Source of the DNA: CAIWHR01 sp963734575
Lineage (GTDB): Bacteria; Pseudomonadota; Gammaproteobacteria; Burkholderiales; Casimicrobiaceae
Length of the DNA: 64,000 bases
Reading direction: 5' to 3'
Assembly (NCBI GenBank): GCA_963734575.1
Contig: CAVTHT010000007.1
Location: 1-64,000, forward strand
Position numbers and translations under genes: made by a program. Positions within the stretch are counted from its first letter, which is position 1, and each line of letters starts with the position of its first letter. Below the pieces are notes generated by a model. That model was not told where the DNA came from. It made no database searches and was given only the letters and a program-made list of their open reading frames with translations. Shown one piece after another: positions 17,144-25,111 of the stretch.

Positions 17144-17209
17144 CCGGCCCGGCACACGCCGTCGAGTGCCGCGGCGCGAGCGCGACGGCGCTCCGGTATG
17201 CTGCGGTGC

Positions 17210-17971
17210 ATGGCAATCATCGCCGTCTACAACCAGAAGGGCGGCGTGGGGCGCACCACGACGGCGCTCAACATCCTCGCCGCGGTCGCACAGCGCGGAC
17301 GCCGGCCGTGGGGCATCGACCTCGATCCGCAGGCGCAGCTCTCGCAGGTGTTCGACGTCCGCGCGCGCGCCGCCGACTCGATGTTCGCGTTCTTCGCCAA
17401 TGGCGTCCCGCTCGCGCACCTCGCGCAGATCACGCGCAGCGGCGTGGTGCTGTGCCCGGGCCACCCGGAGCTCGCCAAGCTCGACGCGATGCTGGGACGA
17501 AGCCTCGATGTCGTGATGCGCCTGCGACACGCGCTGCGGCAGCCGGACGTCGCCACCGGGCCGGTGGTGATCGACTGCGGGCCGCTGCTGAACGTGCTGT
17601 CGCTCAACGCGCTGCTGGCCTGCGACGTGGCGCTGGTGCCGGTGTCCTGCGAGTTCCTGGCGGTACGCAGTGCCGCGGAGGTCGAGCGCGCGCTGAACGC
17701 GCTGCAGCCCGTGCTGAAGCAGCGCGTCGAACGCCGCTACGTGCTCACGCGCTACACGGACGGAGCGCGCATGAGCGAGGAGGCGGCTGCGCGCCTGCAG
17801 GCGGCGGTGCCCGCAGGCGAAATCTGCGCGACACGCATCCGCGATGCCATCGAGCTCGCGGAGAGTCCCCTCGCCGGGCTCGACGTGTTCCGGCACGCAC
17901 CGGACAGCGCCGGCGCCGCCGACTATCAGGCGCTGGTGGACGAGCTCACCGCGGCGGGCTTTCTTTCGTAG
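17210..17971 (+). CDS. ParA/Soj-like ATPase with altered P-loop
   Basis: MinD/ParA superfamily, about 253 aa. The deviant Walker A reads QKGGVGRTTT: the canonical P-loop lysine just before TT is arginine, while the signature lysine (KGG) is kept. GIDLDPQAQ (A') is normal; the Walker B region is VVIDCGPLLN instead of the usual DCPP. These changes may weaken ATP hydrolysis. It is a second ParA, distinct from the chromosomal parA near 40 kb, and has no ParB partner nearby. Start ATG at 17210 (MAIIAVYNQKGG). It follows phnE by 66 bp; its role is unknown. Confidence 0.75.
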   Translation: MAIIAVYNQKGGVGRTTTALNILAAVAQRGRRPWGIDLDPQAQLSQVFDVRARAADSMFAFFANGVPLAHLAQITRSGVVLCPGHPELAKLDAMLGRSLDVVMRLRHALRQPDVATGPVVIDCGPLLNVLSLNALLACDVALVPVSCEFLAVRSAAEVERALNALQPVLKQRVERRYVLTRYTDGARMSEEAAARLQAAVPAGEICATRIRDAIELAESPLAGLDVFRHAPDSAGAADYQALVDELTAAGFLS

Positions 17972-18007
17972 CGCGGCACGCGGCCGATGTGAGCGCCCGC
18001 TCGCAGC

Positions 18008-18763
18008 TTAGCGACGGGCCGCCGGCTGCACGCTCAACCCCGCTTCGCGCGCCATCACCGCCGGCTCCTGCCGCGGCTCGCGCAGCGCTGCCACGATGGC
18101 TTCGGCCACCGCCGCGGACGACTGCGGGTTCTGGCCGGTGACGAGATTGCCGTCGCGGACGACGAACGACGTGAACGGACGGGCGCACTCGAAAATGGCG
18201 CCGAGTTCGCGCAGGCGCGTCTCGAGCAGGAAGGGAACGGTGTCGGTCAATCCGACTTCCGCTTCCTCGGCATTGGTGAAGCCGGTGACGCGTCGCGCGC
18301 CGACCAGCGCCTTGCCATCGGCGCGCACGGCGCCGACCAGACCCGCCGGACCGTGACAGACGGCAGCGACGATGCGTCCCTCGTCGTAGGCCCCGGCAAC
18401 GGCACGCGCGAGGGTCTCGTCCGAAGGCAGGTCCCACATCGTGCCGTGACCGCCGGGGAGGAAGATCGCCGCGTACTCCGCCGTGGAACGTCCGGCAAGC
18501 CGCGGCGTGTTCTCGATCGCAGCCATCGCCGTGCGATCGTCGAGGAAGCGCTGCACGCTGCGCGGGCGCCCGCCTTCCTCGAGACTGCGCGGATCGAGCG
18601 GCACCTTGCCGCCCGCCATCGACACGATGTCGACGTCGCAGCCGGCGTCCCGGAACACCCAATACGGTGTCGCGAGCTCCTCGAGCCACAGTCCGGTGGG
18701 CTTGCCCGTCGCGCCGAGCCGGTCGTGCGACGTGGTGACGATCAGGACGCGTTGCGAATCCAT
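18008..18763 (-). CDS. DJ-1/PfpI family protein (Hsp31-like glyoxalase III type)
   Basis: About 251 aa. The nucleophile elbow AAVCHGPAGL places Cys136 and His137, and an upstream Glu is in WLEEL (28-29), as in Hsp31-type glyoxalase III enzymes that convert methylglyoxal to lactate without glutathione. Other family segments are YAAIFLPGGHGTMWDLP and VTGFTNAEEAEVGLT. I chose ATG 18763 since GGAGG lies 7 bp before it; an ATG four codons upstream overlaps that site. It lies in the same direction as the HAD phosphatase, glpD pair. Enzyme activity is inferred from the Glu-Cys-His set. Confidence 0.82.
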   Translation of the reverse strand: MDSQRVLIVTTSHDRLGATGKPTGLWLEELATPYWVFRDAGCDVDIVSMAGGKVPLDPRSLEEGGRPRSVQRFLDDRTAMAAIENTPRLAGRSTAEYAAIFLPGGHGTMWDLPSDETLARAVAGAYDEGRIVAAVCHGPAGLVGAVRADGKALVGARRVTGFTNAEEAEVGLTDTVPFLLETRLRELGAIFECARPFTSFVVRDGNLVTGQNPQSSAAVAEAIVAALREPRQEPAVMAREAGLSVQPAARR

Positions 18764-18799
18764 GCGGACCTCCATGCGGGAAGGTCCGTTGGAACGGGA

Positions 18800-19615
18800 T
18801 CAATCCGGCGTAGTTCCTCCGAGCAGGAACCGGGCGAGCTCGGCGAAACCCGCACCGGCCTCGTGCCGCGTCACGTACGCCGGCGGCGTCTCGATGCGGT
18901 CGAGGCATGCGCGCACGTTGGCGACACCCACCGACAGCGGGAAGAACCCGAACATCGGTGCGTCGTTGGGCGAATCGCCGACGAAGACGAAGCGCTCCCG
19001 CTCGCGCTCGAGGTCGATGCCGAACGACTCGGAGAGGAGCGTGCGTGCCATCGCCAGCTTGTCGTAGCGCCCGAACCAGCCATTGACGTGGATGGAGCTC
19101 ACCTTGGCGGTCATGCCTTCCGCTTCCATGAGCGCGACGATGCGGTCGACGGCGCTGCGCGGCAGCGGCGGGACATCCTCGCAGAAGTCGATTGCGATAT
19201 CGGTCTCGCGGTAGCGCTGGTCGGAGGCGAAGGCGCATCCCGGCACCATGCGCACGATGCGCTGCCCGATCTCGTCGAGCCGGGCGCGGTGCGCGACGCG
19301 CTCCGCCTCGCTGGTCGTGAAACGCCGCACGAGCTTGCCGCTCGGCTGGTCGTAGCGCATCGCGAGGGCGCCGTTCTCGCCGATGACGGCGTCCACCGGC
19401 CACATGCGTGCGATGTGATCGCACCAGCCGGCGGGCCGGCCAGTGACCGGGATGACGAGCAGCCCGGCCGCACGCAGGCGCTCGAGGGCGCCGTACGCTT
19501 CGGCCGTCAGCTTGCCGTGCGTCGTCAGCGTGTCGTCGATGTCGGTCAGGACGCCGCGGACCGCCTGCCGCTGCGCCGCGGGCATCGACTCGAGCGGCGC
19601 GAGCGCTTGGCTCAT
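18800..19615 (-). CDS. HAD-IIB family sugar-phosphate phosphatase
   Basis: Haloacid dehalogenase-type hydrolase, about 271 aa. Motif I is LTDIDDTLTTHG (nucleophile and acid Asp), motif II is VIPVTGRPAGW, a lysine is in YDKLAMA, and motif IV is FVGDSPNDAPMFGFF. The cap is of the type seen in mannosyl-3-phosphoglycerate and sucrose-phosphate phosphatases. The start is ATG 19615 (MSQALAPLESM); a longer frame to 19699 lies inside glpD and is a shadow. Gap to the glpD stop is 31 bp, so it is probably co-transcribed. Exact substrate unknown. Confidence 0.8.
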   Translation of the reverse strand: MSQALAPLESMPAAQRQAVRGVLTDIDDTLTTHGKLTAEAYGALERLRAAGLLVIPVTGRPAGWCDHIARMWPVDAVIGENGALAMRYDQPSGKLVRRFTTSEAERVAHRARLDEIGQRIVRMVPGCAFASDQRYRETDIAIDFCEDVPPLPRSAVDRIVALMEAEGMTAKVSSIHVNGWFGRYDKLAMARTLLSESFGIDLERERERFVFVGDSPNDAPMFGFFPLSVGVANVRACLDRIETPPAYVTRHEAGAGFAELARFLLGGTTPD

Positions 19616-19646
19616 CGCCGCGGCGCTCGCGGACGGGCCTCCGGCG

Positions 19647-21170
19647 TCACGCCGGGCTGCCCTGCGCGATCGTGCGCTCCACGTACGCCGTGACCGCATT
19701 GCGCTGCGCGCCGGTCATGCCGAGCCCGGCCTTGGTGCGCCGCCACAGCACGTCCTCGGCGGAGGTCGCCCATTCGTGCTGCAGGAGGTAGTCGATCTCG
19801 AGCGCGGTGAGGCCTTCGCCGAAGTGGCGGCCGAGGTCGGAGGCGCGGCGCACGTCGGCCAGCAGGTCGAACCCGCGCGTGCCGTGCCGGCGGAAGATGC
19901 CACGCACGGCCTCGCCCGGCAGGAAGGCGTAGCGCCGCGCGGTGTCGGCGAGAAACGCGCCGAGATCGGCGTCGGGCAGGTCGCCGCCCGGCAGCACGGC
20001 GCCTGCCGTCCAGCTCGGCTTCATGTCCGGAAAGAACGGCCGCAGCTCGGAGAGCGCGTGCTCCGCGAGCTTGCGGTAGGTCGTGAGCTTCCCGCCGAAG
20101 ATGGAGAGCGCCGGCGCGCCGGCGCCTTCGGCCGCACGGTCGAGCTTCAGGACGTAATCGCGTGTGATCGCCGACGGATCCTCGGCCCCGTCGTCGTACA
20201 GCGGCCGCACGCCGCTGAAGGTCCACACCACGTCGCTGCGCGCCAGCGGCCGCGCGAGGTACGTGTTGGCGAGCGCGAGCAGGTAGTCGACCTCGTCGTC
20301 GTCGATGTGGGGAGCCTCGTATTCCTCGACCGCGACGTCGGTGGTGCCGATCAGCGAAAAGCGTTCCTGGTAGGGAATGACGAAGACGATGCGCTTGTCG
20401 GCGTTCTGCAGGATGTAGGCATGGTCTTCGGGATGGATGCGCGGCACGACGATGTGGCTGCCCTTCACGTGACGCACGTTCTCGCGCGCCGGCGCGGTCG
20501 TGATGGCATCGCGGACGCGCTTCACCCACGGTCCGGCCGCGTTGACGATGACGCGGGCTTCGACGTCGCGGCGGCTTCCGCCGGCCTCGACCAGGCGGGC
20601 GCGCCACAGCGTGCCCTCCCGTCGCGCGCTGTCGAGGCGCGTTCGCACCCGCACGTGCGCGCCGGCGGCGTGCGCCGCGAGGACGTTGGCGACGACGAGG
20701 CGCGCGTCGTCCACGCGGGCATCGGAATACACGAAGCCGCGATGGAAGCGCGACTTGAGGCCGGCGCCCCACGTGCTGTGGGCGAGATCCACGCCGAAGG
20801 ATGCCGGCAGCCGCTCGCGGTGGCCGAGATGGTCGTAGAGGAAGAGACCGGCGCGGATCATCCACGCGGGCCGCAGGTGCGGCTCGTGCGGCAGCACGAA
20901 CGCAAGCGGCTGCACGAGGTGCGGAGCGGCGCGCAGCAGCACCTCGCGCTCGGCGAGCGACTCGCGCACCAGCCGGAACTCGTAGTGCTCGAGGTAGCGC
21001 AGGCCGCCGTGGACGAGCTTGGTGCTCCACGACGAGGTTGCCGAGGCGATATCACCCTGCTCGACGAGGAGCACCCGGAGCCCACGGCCCGCCGCGTCTC
21101 GCGCAATGCCGGCGCCGTTGATGCCGGCGCCCACGATCAGCAGGTCGTAGGGGGTACTCTGGTTTGACAT
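19647..21170 (-). CDS. glpD: Aerobic glycerol-3-phosphate dehydrogenase
   Basis: Membrane-associated FAD enzyme oxidising sn-glycerol-3-phosphate to DHAP and feeding electrons to quinone. 507 aa (E. coli 501). FAD-binding GAGINGAGIARDAAGRG is near the start, then ATSSWSTKLVHGGLRYLE, a hallmark of GlpD. The catalytic domain has RHVKGSHIVVPR and TFSGVRPLYDDG, and the C-terminal domain is intact. I chose ATG 21170 (MSNQSTPYDLLIVGAG); the open frame extends upstream without similarity. Divergent from the amidohydrolase. No glpK, glpF or glpR is in view. Confidence 0.95.
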   Translation of the reverse strand: MSNQSTPYDLLIVGAGINGAGIARDAAGRGLRVLLVEQGDIASATSSWSTKLVHGGLRYLEHYEFRLVRESLAEREVLLRAAPHLVQPLAFVLPHEPHLRPAWMIRAGLFLYDHLGHRERLPASFGVDLAHSTWGAGLKSRFHRGFVYSDARVDDARLVVANVLAAHAAGAHVRVRTRLDSARREGTLWRARLVEAGGSRRDVEARVIVNAAGPWVKRVRDAITTAPARENVRHVKGSHIVVPRIHPEDHAYILQNADKRIVFVIPYQERFSLIGTTDVAVEEYEAPHIDDDEVDYLLALANTYLARPLARSDVVWTFSGVRPLYDDGAEDPSAITRDYVLKLDRAAEGAGAPALSIFGGKLTTYRKLAEHALSELRPFFPDMKPSWTAGAVLPGGDLPDADLGAFLADTARRYAFLPGEAVRGIFRRHGTRGFDLLADVRRASDLGRHFGEGLTALEIDYLLQHEWATSAEDVLWRRTKAGLGMTGAQRNAVTAYVERTIAQGSPA

Positions 21171-21279
21171 GGACTCGTTGGAGGCGCCGCATTCTACCGC
21201 AGCCGCCCGCGCGACCCGGCCCGCCTGTTGGCAACTCCGGCGCTGCGTTACGATGCAGGGCCGCACTGCGAGGAACGCC

Positions 21280-22480
21280 ATGAAGCTCACCCCCGAAGTC
21301 ATGCTGCAGCTCGCCGAGATGAAGGCGTGGCGCCACGACCTGCACGCGCATCCGGAGACGGCGTTCGAGGAACAACGCACTGGCGCGTTCGTGGCGGAAA
21401 AGCTGCGCGCGTTCGGGCTCGAGGTGCACACCGGCATCGGACGCACCGGGGTCGTCGGCGTGCTCCACGGGCGGCAGGCGGATGGCGGGGCCACGCAGGC
21501 CATCGCGTTGCGCGCCGACCTCGATGCGCTGCACATTCACGAGCGCTCCGGTGTTGCGCACGCGTCGCGCGCGGCCGGCAAGATGCACGCCTGCGGTCAC
21601 GACGGGCACACCGTGATGCTGCTCGGCGCGGCAGCGGCCCTGCACCGCAGGCAGCACGTCCATGGCACGGTGTACTTCATCTTCCAGCCGGCGGAAGAGA
21701 ACGAAGGCGGCGGCCGCGTCATGGTGGAGGAGGGCCTGTTCGAGCGCTTCCCCGTGCGCGCCGTCTATGGCATGCACAACTGGCCGCGTTTGCCGCTGGG
21801 AAAGATGGCCATGCGCGAGGGCGCGCTGATGGGCGCCTACGACGTGTTCGAGATCATCGCCACCGGTAAGGGCGCGCACGCCGCGATGCCCTACGAAGGC
21901 AAGGACCCGATGCTCTTCGCGGCGCACGCGATCAATGCGCTGCAGACCATCGTCGCGCGCAACCTGCATCCGCTCGACGCGGGCGTGGTGAGCGTCACGC
22001 AGGTGCACGGCGGCGACACGTGGAACGTGATCCCGCAGGAGGTCGTGCTGCGCGGCACCGTGCGCACGTTCAAGCCCGAGGTGCAGGATCTGATCGAGTC
22101 GCGCATGCGCACGATCGTCGCCGGCGTCGCGGCGACGTTCGAAATGACCGCGACCCTGCGCTACGAGCGGCGCTATCCCGCGACGGTGAACTCGCCCGAG
22201 GAAACGCGCCATGCGCTGGCGGCGGCAACAGCCGTCGTGGGCGCCGCGAACGTCGACACCGATCCCATGCCCAACATGGGGAGCGAGGACTTCGCGTTCA
22301 TGCTGCAGGAAAAGCCCGGCTGCTACGTCTGGCTCGGATCGGGCTCCGGTCCGGCGTGCCCGGGCCTGCACAATCCGGAGTACGACTTCAACGACGAGGC
22401 GCTCGCGATCGGCGCGAGCTACTGGGTCGCTGCTCGCCGAGCAGCAGCTCGCGGGACAGGCGATCCGCATGGTCGCCTGA
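21280..22480 (+). CDS. M20-family amidohydrolase (hippurate hydrolase type)
   Basis: Zinc metallo-amidohydrolase that removes acyl groups from N-acyl amino acids, about 400 aa. Metal ligands are in HACGHDGHT, the catalytic Glu-Glu is in QPAEENEGGG, and the later ligand His is in GMHNWP and near the end in GPACPGLHNP. The dimerisation/lid part starts at IIATGKGAHAAMP. The start ATG 21280 has GAGGA upstream. A break near 22430 moves the end from an alanine-rich run to the family-like LLAEQQLAGQAIRMVA, stopping at 22480. Substrate not determinable. Confidence 0.88.
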
Positions 22481-22493
22481 CGGGGCGGCGCGG

Positions 22494-23687
22494 TCAGGCT
22501 GCCGCGCCGAGCACGCTCAACGTGTGACGCGCGATCATCCGTTCCTCGTCGGTCGGGATCACCCACGCCGACGGTGAGTTGCCGGGGCGCGAGATGCGCG
22601 GCCCGTCATGGGCATTCGCCTCGGCGCCGCAGGTGAGCCCGAGCCAGCGCGCCTGCTCGAGCACCCGCGCGCGGATCGGCGCGGCGTGCTCGCCGATGCC
22701 TCCGGTGAACACCAGGGCGTCGAGTCCGCCGAGCGCCGCGGCCAGCGAGCCCGAGCTCGCGCGCCGATCCGGTACACGAAGAGGTCCACCGCAAATCGCG
22801 CGCGCGCATCGTCGCTGGCGAGCAGCGTGCGCATGTCGCTCGACAGTCCGGAGACGCCCAGCAATCCCGACTCGTTGTAGAGGAGATGCTGGATCGCCTC
22901 GGCGCTCATGCCGCGCTCCTGCATGAGATAGAGCAGCACTCCGGGATCGACCGAGCCGCTGCGCGTGCCCATCGGCAGGCCCTCGAGCGCCGTGAAGCCC
23001 ATGGTCGACGCGATGCTGCGTCCCGCCTCCATCGCGCACATGCTCGCGCCGTTGCCGAGATGCGCCACGACGACGCGGCCGGCGGCGGCATGCGCGTCGT
23101 GGCGCGGCAGCACCGACGCGATGTATTCGTAGGAAAGGCCGTGGAAGCCGTAGCGCCGCACGCCGTGGTCGGTGACGGAGGCGGGCAGGGCATAGGCCTG
23201 CGCAAGCTCCGGCATCGTGCGGTGGAACGCGGTGTCGAAGCAGGCCACCTGCGGCAGGTCCGGCGCGGTCGCGAGGAGGGCGCGGATCGGCGTGAGGTTG
23301 TGCGGCTGGTGGAGCGGCGCGAGCGGAATCAGCGCCGCGAGCGCATCGAGCACGGCAGCGTCGATGCGCAACCGGCGCGGCATAGCGCGTGCCGCCGTGC
23401 ACGACGCGATGACCGGCGGCGACGAGGCGGACCTCGTGCAACTCGGCGTCGAGGTACTGCAGCAGGTGCGCCGTCGCGCCTTGGTGATCGAGCGTCGTTC
23501 CTGCGGGCCACGACGAGTCCGCCACGACGTGACCCGACGCGTCGTGCGCGACGAAGCGCGGTGCGGTGGCCAGCGCCTCGATCTCGCCGTGGTGCTGGAG
23601 CACCGGTCCTTCGGCGCTCACGCGGAAGAGCGAGAACTTGAGGCTGGAGGATCCGGCGTTGAGTACGAGGACGGCGTCGTCGCGCAT
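22494..23687 (-). CDS. ackA: Acetate kinase (frame broken)
   Basis: Interconverts acetyl phosphate + ADP and acetate + ATP. About 395 aa when joined. Family motifs: VLNAGSSSLKFSLF (N-terminal), GHRVVHGG, CFDTAFHRTMP, YGFHGLSYEY, HLGNGASM and VFTGGIGEHA with ISRPGNSPSAWVIPTDEE near the end. Breaks are near 23385 (one extra T: GTTGCGC for GTGCGC) and 22750. The start ATG 23687 lies 7 bp after the stop of maoC-pta, the usual pta-ackA coupling. Confidence 0.92.
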   Translation of the reverse strand: MRDDAVLVLNAGSSSLKFSLFRVSAEGPVLQHHGEIEALATAPRFVAHDASGHVVADSSWPAGTTLDHQGATAHLLQYLDAELHEVRLVAAGHRVVHGGTRYAAPVAHRRCRARCARGADSARAAPPAAQPHADPRPPRDRAGPAAGGLLRHRVPPHDAGACAGLCPARLRHRPRRAALRLPRPFLRIHRVGAAAPRRACRRRPRRRGASRQRREHVRDGGGTQHRVDHGLHGARGPADGHAQRLGRSRSAALSHAGARHERRGDPASPLQRVGIAGRLRTVERHAHAARQRRCARAICGGPLRVPDRRASSGSLAAALGGLDALVFTGGIGEHAAPIRARVLEQARWLGLTCGAEANAHDGPRISRPGNSPSAWVIPTDEERMIARHTLSVLGAAA

Positions 23688-23694
23688 CGACGCC

Positions 23695-25090
23695 TCAGCC
23701 GGCCACGCCGATCCGGCTGCGCCGTGCATGGGCGACGAGCTTCAGCACCGCGGTCGAGGCGAGGCGCGAGCGCAGATTGTCGGCGCGCGACGTGAGCACG
23801 ATCGGCACCCGTGCGCCGAGCACGATGCCGGCCGCATCCGCGCCACCGAGGTATTGCAGCTGCTTCGCCAGCATGTTGCCGGCCTCGAGGTCCGGCACCA
23901 CGAGGATGTCGGCCTCGCCGGCGACGGGCGACACGATGTTCTTGGTGCGCGCCGCCTCGCGCGACACCGCGTTGTCGAACGCGAGCGGACCGTCGAGCAC
24001 GCCGCCCGGTGATCTGGCCGCGGTCGGCCATCTTGCACAGCGCCGCCGCATCCACCGTTCCCTGGAGCTTCGGATTCACCGTCTCCACGGCGGAGAGGAT
24101 CGCGACCTTGGGCCGCTCGACGCCCAGCACGTGCGCGAGATCGATCGCGTTCTGGCAGATGTCCACCTTGCTCGCGAGATCGGGCGCGATGTTGACGGCG
24201 GCGTCGGTGACCATCAGCAGCCGCGGATACGTCGGCACGTCGATCACGAACACGTGCGAGATGCGCCGGCCCGTGCGCAGGCCGCCGTCGGCAGCGACGA
24301 CTTCGGCCATCAGCTCGTCGGTATGGAGGCTGCCCTTCATCAGCGCCTCGACCGTGCCGGCGTGCACCATCGCGACGGCGCGCGCGGCCGCGGCGTTGCT
24401 GTGCTCCGTGGGCACCAGCGTGAACGGACTGATGTCGATCTTCTCGGCGGCGGCGACGGCGCGGATCTTCGCTTCCGGCCCCACCAGCACCGGCACGATC
24501 AGATTGCGCCGCGCCGCCTCGACGGCACCGCGCAGCGACTCGCGGTCGCACGGATGCACGACGGCGCAACGCACCGGCTCGAGGCCTTCGCATGCGCGCA
24601 GCAGCTTGGCGAAGCCGTCGTTGTGCCGCAGCACGATCTCGGGTGTCGCGAGATCGGTGTACTCGAGGTGCGCGGTCGGGGCGCGCACGCTGGCGATGCC
24701 GTCGACGAGCACCAGACCATCCTGATTCACGCACCGGCACTCGAAGTCCACGAGGCCGGTGTCCGGGTGCTTCGCCTTGGCGGTGACGGACGCCGTGAGC
24801 GTGTCGCCCACGTACACCTTGCCCGCATAGGTCAACGCCGTGCTGCGGATCGCCGAGCCCGGCCCGGGCAGACGGCGGTTGATGAGTCCCGCCACCAGCG
24901 CGACCGTGGCGGCGCCTTGCGCGCACAGGCGGTCGGGGTTGGTGTCCGGACGGGACTCGACGTGATAGCCGTCGACGTCGCCGGCAGCGAGTGCGAGTGC
25001 CTCGACGTCGTTGGACGTCAGCGTCCGCGATGCCGACGTGCTGGCACCGATCGCGATTTCATCGAACGTGCGATTGGTGAAGTCGGCCAT
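23695..25090 (-). CDS. MaoC-like dehydratase / phosphate acetyltransferase fusion (frame broken)
   Basis: Two domains. Residues 1-150 form a MaoC-type hot-dog fold (NRTFDEIAIGASTSASRTLT, GKVYVGDTLTASVTAKAK). Residues 170-465 form a PTA/PTB phosphotransacylase (IVPVLVGPEAKIRAVA, ELMAEVV, VFVIDVPTYPRLLMVTDAAVNIAP). A break near 24010 is followed by GVLDGPLAFDNAVS and VVPDLEAGNMLAKQLQYLGGADAAGIVLGA. It would supply acetyl phosphate or another acyl phosphate to AckA next door. Fusions of this kind occur in Proteobacteria beside DUF3141 genes, as here. Whether the MaoC domain is an active (R)-enoyl-CoA hydratase is not known from sequence. Confidence 0.88.
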
Positions 25091-25111
25091 GCGTGATGGC
25101 TCGCCGCGGCG

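Noticed and set aside
19443..21167. 574-codon open frame on plus, opposite glpD
   Set aside because: Shadow frame without a recognisable domain; glpD is certain.
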